A DNA stretch of 64,000 bases, from assembly GCF_051401765.1 (NCBI RefSeq), contig NW_027480438.1, positions 310,001 to 374,000 of the forward strand. Direction: 5' to 3'. A program made the translations under genes and the position numbers. This DNA comes from Calliopsis andreniformis. Taxonomy: Eukaryota; Arthropoda; Insecta; Hymenoptera; Andrenidae. Below are positions 53,453-63,063 of this stretch, piece by piece. The notes under the pieces were generated by a model. It had not been told where the DNA came from and did no database searches. It worked only from the letters and a program-made list of their open reading frames with translations. How positions within the stretch are numbered: position 1 is the first letter of the stretch; the number at the start of each line of letters is the position of its first letter.

Positions 53453-54171
53453 TCCTGAATCGTCAATCCTCATTCTTCAATCCTCAATACCCAATCCTCA
53501 ATCCTCAATCCTCAATCCTCAATCCTCAATACTCAATCTTCAATCCTCAATCCTCAACCCTTATTCCTCAATCCTCAATCCTCAGTCATCAATCCTCAAT
53601 CCTCAATACTCAATCGTCAATCCTCTGTCCTCAATTCTCAATCCTCAATCCTCGTTCCTCAAACCTCAATCCTCAACCCTCAGTCTTCATTCTCAATTCC
53701 CAATCCTCAATCCTCAAACCTCAATCTTCAATCCTCAATACTCAATCCTCAATCCTCAATACTCAACCATCAATCCTCAATTCTCAATACTCAATTGAAT
53801 ATCCTGAATTCTCAGTATTCAATACTCAAACCTCAATCCTCAACCCTCAGCCCTCATCCGCCATCCTCAATCCTCAATCCTCAAACCTCAATCTTCAATC
53901 CTCAATACTCAATCTTCGATCCTCAATTCTCAATCCTCAATCCTCAATCCTCAATCTTCAATCCTGAATACTCAATCTTCAATCCTCAATCCTCAATCCT
54001 CAATCGTCAATCCTCAATCCTCAATCGTCCGTCTTCAATCCTCAATACTCAATCTTCAATCCTCAATCCTCAATCCTCAATCCCCAATCCTCATTCTTCA
54101 ATCCTCAATACCCAATCCTCAATCTTCAATCCTCAATCCTCAATCCTCAATTCTCAATCCTCAATCCTCGG
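53453..54171 (+). repeat. 719-bp tandem duplication, copy 2
   Basis: By eye this copy is essentially identical to copy 1. At its end CTCGGTCCT continues into CTGTCCTC, whereas at the end of copy 1 the same word jumps to GAATCGTC. The joint therefore lies within a short shared TCCT word, as expected for slippage or unequal crossover at the basic unit. Confidence 0.9.
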
Positions 54172-56364
54172 TCCTCTGTCCTCAAACCTCAATCCTCAAC
54201 CCTCAGCCCTCATTCTCAATCCTCAATCCTCAATCCTCAATCCTCAATTTTCAGTCCTCAATACTCAATCTTCAATCCTCAATCCTCAGTCCTCAAACCT
54301 CAATTCTGAATCCTCAATACTGAATCCTCAATCTTCATCTCTCAGTCCTCAACAATCTGTTGTCAATCCTCAATCCTCAATCCCCAATCCTCAATCTTCA
54401 ATCCTCAATCCTCAATCCTCAAGCCTCAATCCTCAATCCTCAATCTTCAATCCTGAATACTCAGTCTTCAATCCTCAATACTCAATCTTCAATCCTCAAC
54501 CCTCAATCCTCAATCCACAATCCTCAATCCTCAATCGCCAACCTTCAATCCTCAATACTCAATCTTCAATCCTCAATCCTCAACCCTGAATCGTCAATCC
54601 TCATTCTTCAATCCTCAATACCCAATTCTCAATCCTCAATCCTCAATCCTCAATCCTCAATACTCAATCTTCAATCCTCAATCCTCAATCCTCATTCCTC
54701 AATCCTCAATCCTCAGTCATCAATCCTCAATCCTCAATACTCAATCGTCAATCCTCAGTCCTCAATTCTCAATCCTCAATCCTCGTTCCTCAAACCTCAA
54801 TCCTCATTCTTCAATCCTCAATACCAAATCCTCAATCTTCAATCCTCACTCCTCAATATTCAATCATCAATACGCAATCTTCAATCCTCAATCCTCAATC
54901 ATCAATCCTCAATGCTCAATCCTCAATCCTCAGTCCTCAAACCTCAATCCTGAATCTTCAATCCTGAATCCTCAATCTTCAGACCTCAGTCCTCAACAAT
55001 CAGTTGTCAATTCTCAATCCTCAATACAATATCATCAATTCACAGTTTTCAATAATCAATACTCAATCTGCAATCTTCAAATCTCTATGCACAAACATCA
55101 ATTCTCATCACTGAACCCTCAACACTCAGTCCCCAATCCTCAATCTTCAATCCTCAATCCTCAATCCTCAATCCTCTATCCTCAACCTTCAATCCTCAAT
55201 ACTCAACCTTCAATCCTCAATCCTCAATCCCCAATCCTCAATCCTCAATCCTCAATCGTCAGTCTTCAATCCTCAATACCCAATCTGCAATCCTCAGTCC
55301 TCAGCCCTCAACCCTCAATCCTCATTCTTCAATCCTCAATACCCAATTCTCAATCCTCAATCCTCAATCCTCAATCCTCAATACTCAATCTTCAATCCTC
55401 AATCCTCAATCCTCAGTCATCAATCCTCAATCCTCTATACTCAATCGTCAATCCTCAGTCCTCAATTCTCAATCCTCAATCGTCAGTCTTCAATCCTCAA
55501 TACCCAATCTGCAATCCTCAGTCCTCAGCCCTCAACCCTCAATCCTCATTCTTCAATCCTCAATACCCAATCCTCAATCTTCAACCCTCAATCCTCAATC
55601 CTCAAATCTCAATTCTCAATCCTCAATCCTCAATCCTCTATATTCAAGACACAACCATCAGCCATCAATTCTCAATACTCAACCATCAATCCTCAATTCT
55701 TAATACTCAATAGAATATCCTGAATTCTCATGATTCAATCCTCAATCCGCAATATTCAATAATCAAATCTCGACCCTCAAACATCAATTCTCAACACTCA
55801 ATCCTCAACACTCGGACCTCTCTCTTCAATCCTCCATCCTCAATCCCCTATCCTCATGCGTCAATCCTCAATCCTCAATCCTCAGCCCTCAATCCTCAGT
55901 CCTCAAACCTCAATTCCGAATCCACAATCCTGAATGCTCAATCTTCATCCCTCAGTCCGCAACAATCAATTGTCAATCCTCAATCCTCAATAGAATATCC
56001 TCAATTCACAGTTTTCAATACTCAATCCCCAATCTTCAATCTTCAAATCTCAATCCACAGACATCAATTCTCATCACTCAACCCTCAACACTCAGTTCTC
56101 AATTTTCACTCCTCAACCCTCAATCCTCAATCTTCAATCCTCCATACTCAATCTTCAATCCTCAATCCTCAATCATCAATCCTCAATCCTCAATCCACAG
56201 TCTTCAATCCTCAATCTTCAATACTCAATCCTCAATCCTCAATCCTCAATCCTCAATCCTCATTCCTCAAACCTCAATCCTCAACCCTCAGTCCTCATCC
56301 TCAATTCTCAATTCTCAATCCTCAATCCTCAATCCTCAATCTTCAATCATCAATCCTCAATCTT

Positions 56365-57388
56365 CAAACCTCAATCCTCAATCCTCAATTCTCAATCCTC
56401 AATCCTCGGTCCTCTGTCCTCAAACCTCAACCCTCAACCCTCGGCCCTCATCCTCAATCCTCAATCCTCAATCCTCAATCCTCAATTTTCAATCCTCAAT
56501 ACTCAATCTTCAATCCTCAATCCTCAATCCTCAGTCCTCAAACCTCAATTCTGAATCCTCAATCCTGAATCCTCAATCTTCAGCTCTCAGTCCTCAACAA
56601 TCAGTTGTCAATCCTCAATCCTCAATCCCCAATCCTCAATCTTCAATCCTCAATACTCAATCTTCAATCCTCAATCCTCAATCCTGAATCGTCAATCCTC
56701 ATTCTTCAATCCTCAATACCCAATCCTCAATCCTCAATCCTCAATCCTCAATCCTCAATATTCAATCTTCAATCCTCAATCCTCAATGCTCAATCCTCAA
56801 TCCTCAATCCTCAGTCATCAGTCCTCAATCCTCAATACTCAATCGTCAATCCTCAGTCCTCAATTCTCAATCCTAAATCCTAAATCCTCGTTCCTCAAAC
56901 CTCAATCCTCAACCCTCAGTCCTCATTCTCAATTCTCAATCCTCACTCCTCAAACCTCAATCTTCAATCCTCAAAACTCAATCCTCAATCCTCAATACTC
57001 AACCATCAATCCTCAATTCTCAATACTCAATAGAATATCCTGAATTCTCAGTATTCAATACTCAAACCTCAATCCTCAACCCTCAGCCCTCATCCTCCAT
57101 CCTCAATCCTCAATCCTCATACCTCAATCTTCAATCCTCAATGCTCAATCTTCGATCCTCAATTCTCAATCCTCAATCCTCATTCCGCAATACTCAATCT
57201 TCAATCCTCAATACTCAATCTCAATTCTCATTCCTCAAACCTCAATCCTCAACCCTCAGTCCTCATCCTCAATTGTCAACTCTCAATCCTCAATCCTCAA
57301 TTCTCAACCTTCAATCCTCAATAGTCGATCTCCAATCCTAGATCCTCAATCCCCAATCCTCAATTGTTAATCCTCAATCTTCAATCCT
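56365..57388 (+). repeat. Second copy of the 50580-51590 block
   Basis: This is the partner at about +5,790 bp. The length drift in whole heptamers between the copies indicates replication or crossover slippage at the basic unit on top of block duplication. After 57388 the copies separate: CTATCCCCAGTCC follows in the left copy and plain CAATCCT words in the right. Confidence 0.75.
57033..57056. repeat. Type D marker dyad, representative
   Basis: GAATA, a TC bulge, and CTGA pair with TCAG-TATTC around the loop ATTC, giving 9 pairs in two segments. The same arrangement occurs at D markers 27939, 32291, 41268, 44302, 46583, 51231, 57816, 58061, 58471, 58811, 59056, 60129, 61134 and 61859. The inner part includes the palindrome GAATTC. 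Confidence 0.7.
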
Positions 57389-59019
57389 CAATCCTCAATC
57401 CTCAATCATCAGTCATGAATACTCAATCTTCATAACTCAATCCTCAATACTCAATCCTCAATCCTCAATCCTCAATCCTCAATCCTCAATCCTCATTCTT
57501 CAAACCTCAATCCTCAACCCTCAGTCCTCATCCTCAATTCTCAATTCTCAATCCTCAATCCTCAATGTTCAATCTTCAATCCTGAATAATCAATCTCCAA
57601 TCCTAGATACTCAATCCCCAATCCTCAATCCTTAATCCTCAATCTTCAATCCTCAATCCCCAGTCCTCAATCTTCAATCCTCAATGCTCAATCCTCAATC
57701 CTCAATCCTCAATCCTCAGTCCTCAATCCTCAATCATCGAACCTCAAGCCTCAATACTGAATACTCAATCCTCAGTCCTCAATACGCAACCATCAATCCT
57801 CAATTCTCAATACTCAATAGAATATCCTGAATTCTCAGTATTCAATACTCAAACCTCAATCCTCAACCCTCAGCCCCTCATCCTCCATCCTCAATCCTCA
57901 ATCCTCAAACCTCAATCTTCAATCCTCAATACTCAATCTTCGATTCTCAATTCTCAATCCTCAATCCTCAGTCCCCAATCCTCAATCTTCAATCCTCAAT
58001 CCTCAATCCTCAATCCTCAATCCTCAATACGCAACCATCAATCCTCAATTACCAATACTCAATAGAATATCCTGAATTCTCAGTATTCAATACTCAAACC
58101 TCAATCCTCAACCCTCAGCCCTCATCCTCCATCCTCAATCCTCAATCCTCAAACCTCAATCTTCAATCCTCAATACTCAGCCATCATCCTCAATCCTCAA
58201 TCCTCAATCCTCAATCCTCAATACTCAATCGTCAATCCTCAGTCCTCAATTCTCAATCTTCAATCCTCGTTCCTCAATCCTAGATACTCAATCGTCAATC
58301 CCCAGTCCTCAATTCTCAATCCTCAATCCTCGTTCCTCAAACCTCAATCCTCAACGCTCAGTCCTCATCCTCAATTCTCAATCCTCAATCCTCAAACCTC
58401 ACTGTTCAATCCTCAATACTCAACCCTCAGTCCTCAATACTCAACCATCAATCCTCAACCCTCAATACTCAATAGAATATCCTGAATTCTCAGTATTCAA
58501 TACTCAAACCTCAGTCCTCAACCCTCAGCACTCATCCTCCATGCTCAATCCTCAATCCTCAAACCTCAATCTTCAATCCTCAATACTCAGCCATCATCCT
58601 CAATCCTCAATCCTCAATCCTCAATCCTGAATCCTCAGTCCTCAATTCTCAATCCTCAATCCTCTTTCCTCAAACCTCAATCCTCAACCCTCAGTCCTCA
58701 TCCTCAATTCTCAATCCTCAACCCTCAAACCTCAATCTTCAATCCTCAATACTCAATACTCAATCCTCAATCCTCAATACGCAACCATCAATCCTCAATT
58801 CTCAATACTCAATAGAATATCCTGAATTCTCAGTATTCAATACTCAAACCTCAATCCTCAACCCTCAGCCCCTCATCCTCCATCCTCAATCCTCAATCCT
58901 CAAACCTCAATCTTCAATCCTCAATACTCAATCTTCGATTCTCAATTCTCAATCCTCAATCCTCAGTCCCCAATCCTCAATCTTCAATCCTCAATCCTCA
59001 ATCCTCAATCCTCAATCCT

Positions 59020-60060
59020 CAATACGCAACCATCAATCCTCAATTCTCAATACTCAATAGAATATCCTGAATTCTCAGTATTCAATACTCAAACCTCAAT
59101 CCTCAACCCTCAGCCCTCATCCTCCATCCTCAATCCTCAATCCTCAAACCTCAATCTTCAATCCTCAATACTCAATCTTCGATTCTCAATTCTCAATCCT
59201 CAATCCTCAATCCCCAATCCTCAATCTTCAATCCTCAATCCTCAATACTCAATCCTCAATCCTCAATCCTCAATCCTCAATCATCAATTCTCAATTTTCA
59301 ATCCTCAATCCTCAATCCTCAATCCTCAATCCTCAATCATCAGTCATGAATACTCAATCTTCATACCTCAATCCTCAATCCTCAATCCTCAATACTCAAT
59401 CCTCAATCCTCAATCCTCAATCCTCATTCTTCAAACCTCAAACCTCAACCCTCAGTCCTCATCCTCAATTCTCAATTCTCAATACTCAATCCTCAATCCT
59501 CAATCTTCAATCCTGAATAATCAATCTCCAATCCTAGATCCTCAATCCCCAATCCTCAATCCTTAATCCTCAATCTTCAAACCTCAATCCCCAGTCCTCA
59601 ATCTTCAATCCTCAATGCTCAATCCTCAATCGACAATCCTCAATCCTCAGTCCTCAATCCTCAATCATCAAACCTCAAACCTCAATCCTCAACCGTCAGT
59701 CCTCGTCCTCAATCCTCAACCTCAATCCTCAATTCTCAATTCTCAATCCTCAATCCTCAATCGTCAATCTTCAATCCTCAATACTCAACCTTCAATCCTC
59801 AATCCTCAATCCCCAATCCTCAATCCTTAATCCTCAATCTTCAATCCTCAATCCTCAATACCCAATCTGCAATCCTCAGTCCTCAACCCTCAACCCTCAA
59901 TCCTCATTCTTCAATCCTCCATACCCAATCCTCAATCTTCAACCCTCAATCCTCAATCCTCAATTCTCAATCCTCAATCCTCAGTCCTCAGTCCTCAAAC
60001 CTCAATCCTCAACCCTCAGTCCTCATCCTCAATTCTCAATCCTCAATCCTCAAACCTCAA
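59020..60060 (+). repeat. 1-kb family-2 block recurring at 61823-62870
   Basis: Marker 59056 pairs with 61859 (offset 2,803). CAGTCATGAATAC pairs 59341 with 62151 (offset 2,810, one extra heptamer). The block's second part, from CAGTCATGAATAC on, is the source or relative of the 913-bp tandem repeat further right. Confidence 0.8.
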
Positions 60061-62150
60061 TCTTCAATCCTCAATACTCAATCCTCAATCCTCAATACTC
60101 AACCATCAATCCTCAATTCTCAATACTCAATAGAATATCCTGAATTCTCAGTATTCAATACTCAAACCTGAATCATCAACCCTCAGCCCTCATCCTCCAT
60201 CCTCAATCCTCAATCCTCAATCCTCAATCTTCAATCCTCAATACTCAATCTTCAATCTTCAATCTTCAATCCTCAATCCTCAATCCTCAATCCTCAATCC
60301 TCAGTCATCAATCCTCAACCTTCACTACTCAATCGTCAATCCGCAGTCCTCAATCCTCAATCCTCAATCCTCGTTCCTCAAACATCAATCCTCAACCCTC
60401 AGCCATCATCCTCAATCCTCAATCCTCGTTCCTCAATCCTCAACACTCAATCCTCAATCCTCAATAGCCAATCTCCAATCCTAGATACTCAATCCCCAAT
60501 CCTCAATCCTTAATCCTCAATCTTCAATCCTCAATCCGCAATTCTCAATCCTCAATACTCAATCCTCAATCCTCAATCCTCAATCCCCAATCCTCAATCT
60601 TCAATCCTCAATCCTCAATCCTCAAGCCTCAATCCTCAATCCTCAATCTTCAATCCTGAATACTCAATCTTCAATCCTCAATACTCCATCTTCAATCCTC
60701 AACCCTCAATCCACAATCCACAATCCTCAATCCTCAATCATCAGCCTTCAATCCTCAATACTCAATCTTCAATCCTCAATCCTCAATCCTGAATCGTCAA
60801 TCCTCATTCTTCAATCCTCAATACCCAATCCTCAATCCACAATCCTCAATCCTCAGTCATCAATCCTCAATCCTCAATACTCAATCGTCAATCCTCAGTC
60901 CTCAATTCTCAATCCTCAATCCTCGTTCCTCAATCCTCGATACTCAATCGTCAATCCCCAGTCCTCAATTCTCAATCCTCAATCCTCGTTCCTCAAACCT
61001 CAATCCTCAACCCTCAGTCCTCATCCTCAATTCTCAATCCTCAATCCTCAATCCTCAAACCTCACTCTTCAATCCTCAATACTCAACCCTAAATCCTCAA
61101 TACTCAACCATCAATCCTCAACTCTCAATACTCAATAGAATATCCTGAATTCTCAGTATTCAATACTCAAACCTCAATCCTCAACCCTCAGCCCTCATCC
61201 TCCATGCTCAATCCTCAATCCTCAAACCTCAATCTTCAATCCTCAATACTCAACCTTCGATTCTCAATTCTCAATCCTCAATCCTCAATCCCCAATCCTC
61301 AATCTTCAATCCTCAATCCACAATCCTCAATCCTCAATCCTCAATCCTCAATCATCAATACTCAATCTTCAATCCTCAATCATCAATCCTCAATCCTCAA
61401 TCCTCAATCCTGAATCATCAGTCATGAATACTCAATCTTCATAACTCAATCCTCAATGCTCAATCCTCAATCCTCAATCCTCAATCCTCAATCCTCATTC
61501 TTCAAACCTCAATCCTCAACCCTCAGTCCTCATCCTCAATTCTCAATCCTCAATCCTCAATCCTCAATCCTCAATTCTCAATCCTCAATCCTCAGTCCTC
61601 AGTCCTCAAACCTCAATCCTCAACACTCAGCCATCATCCTCAATCCTCAATCCTCAATCCTCAATCCTCAATCCTCAGTCATCAATCTTCAATACTCAAT
61701 ACTCAATCGTCAATACTCAATCGTCAATCCTCAGTCCTCAATTCTCAATTCTCAATCCTCAATCCTCAGTCCCCAATCCTCAATCTTCAATCCTCAATCC
61801 TCAATCCTCAATCCTCAATCCTCAATACGCAACCATCAATCCTCAATTCTCAATACTCAATAGAATATCCTGAATTCTCAGTATTCAATACTCAAACCTC
61901 AATCCTCAACCCTCAGCCCTCATCCTCCATCCTCAATCCTCAATCCTCAAACCTCAATCTTCAATCCTCAATACTCAATCTTCGATTCTCAATTCTCAAT
62001 CCTCAATCCTCAATCCCCAATCCTCAATCTTCAATCCTCAATCCTCAATCCTCAATCCTCAATCCTCAATCCTCAATCCTCAATCCTCAATCATCAATTC
62101 TCAATTTTCAATCCTCAATCCTCAATCCTCAATCCTCAATCCTCAATCAT

Positions 62151-63063
62151 CAGTCATGAATACTCAATCTTCATACCTCAATCCTCAATCCTCAATCCTC
62201 AATACTCAATCCTCAATCCTCAATCCTCAATCCTCATTCTTCAAACCTCAAACCTCAACCCTCAGTCCTCATCCTCAATTCTCAATTCTCAATACTCAAT
62301 CCTCAATCCTCAATCTTCAATCCTGAATAATCAATCTCCAATCCTAGATCCTCAATCCCCAATCTTCAATCCTTAATCCTCAATCTTCAAACCTCAATCC
62401 CCAGTCCTCAATCTTCAATCCTCAATGCTCAATCCTCAATCGACAATCCTCAATCCTCAGTCCTCAATCCTCAATCATCAAACCTCAAACCTCAATCCTC
62501 AACCGTCAGTCCTCGTCCTCAATCCTCAACCTCAATCCTCAATTCTCAATTCTCAATCCTCAATCCTCAATCGTCAATCTTCAATCCTCAATACTCAACC
62601 TTCAATCCTCAATCCTCAATCCCCAATCCTCAATCCTTAATCCTCAATCTTCAATCCTCAATCCTCAATACCCAATCTGCAATCCTCAGACCTCAACCCT
62701 CAACCCTCAATCCTCATTCTTCAATCCTCAATACCCAACCCTCAATCTTCAACCCTCAATCCTCAATCCTCAATTCTCAATCCTCAATCCTCAGTCCTCA
62801 GTCCTCAAACCTCAATCCTCAACCCTCAGTCCTCATCCTCAATTCTCAATCCTCAATCCTCAAACCTCCATCTTCAATCCTCAATACTCAATCTTCGATT
62901 CTCAATTCTCAATCCTCAATCCTCAATCCCCAATCCTCAATCTTCAATCCTCAATCCTCAATCCTCAATCCTCAATCCTCAATCCTCAAACCTCAATCCT
63001 CAATCATCAATTCTCAATTTTCAACCCTCAATCCTCAATCCTCAATCCTCAATCCTCAATCAT
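62151..63063 (+). repeat. 913-bp tandem repeat, copy 1
   Basis: CAGTCATGAATAC at 62151 recurs at 63064 and 63977, an exact 913-bp period (131 heptamers minus 4; the 6-bp words seen are CATCCT twice, CGTCCT and CAACCT). The unit has no AATAGAATAT marker. Small differences include CATACCTC at 62172 against CATACATC at 63085. Confidence 0.9.

Larger units (their letters stand above)
62..61868 (+). repeat. Dispersed marker element AATAGAATAT, about 113 copies
   Basis: Starts read by eye: 62, 398, 997, 1235, 1813, 2412, 3200, 3529, 4128, 4436, 4674, 5252, 5614, 6137, 6619, 7226, 7472, 8071, 8323, 8561, 9028, 9887, 10681, 11322, 12167, 12766, 13637, 13973, 14572, 14880, 15549, 16210, 16518, 16756, 17334, 17696, 18219, 18701, 19308, 19554, 20153, 21024, 21360, 21959, 22267, 22866, 23585, 23774, 24012, 24673, 24981, 25840, 26634, 27275, 27478, 27939, 28197, 29049, 29648, 30986, 31627, 31830, 32291, 32549, 33401, 33916, 34704, 35040, 35416, 36022, 36810, 37146, 37745, 37934, 38172, 38833, 39141, 39379, 39957, 40319, 40842, 41268, 41867, 42175, 42413, 42991, 43353, 43876, 44302, 44964, 45432, 46184, 46583, 47001, 49190, 50169, 51231, 51718, 51998, 53074, 53793, 55023, 55709, 55989, 57029, 57816, 58061, 58471, 58811, 59056, 60129, 61134, 61859. 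A few are mutated. The marker is itself in heptamer register (CAATAGA-ATATCCT-GAATTCT), so it looks like decayed heptamers propagated as part of larger units. Variants downstream: A (TCAGTTTTC), A' (TCTGTTTTC), B (ATACTCAGGATTC), B' (CGTGAATTC then TCAGGATTC), C (TCATGGTTC), D (TCAGTATTC), E (CCTCAATT then ACAGTTTTC). Confidence 0.88.

Noticed and set aside
53795..54589. 264-codon + strand open frame (and many of 66-240 codons) as protein genes
   Set aside because: All translate to variations of NPQSSIL, overlap in several frames, start at chance ATG variants, and follow directly from a 7-bp repeat without stops. There is no domain, signal peptide or codon bias. They are artefacts.
62..61868. 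Marker as a CENP-B box
   Set aside because: The marker lacks the TTCG and CGGG core of the known box. Any centromere-protein role is only an analogy.
62..61868. Marker as a heat-shock element (GAANNTTC)
   Set aside because: The palindromes are GAATTC or GAATATTC, without the correct alternating 5-bp GAA/TTC spacing repeated three times.
62..61868. Marker spacing as nucleosome phasing
   Set aside because: Intervals of 189, 238, 308, 336 and 599 bp are not consistent multiples of one nucleosome repeat length. They fit the heptamer and hexamer arithmetic better.
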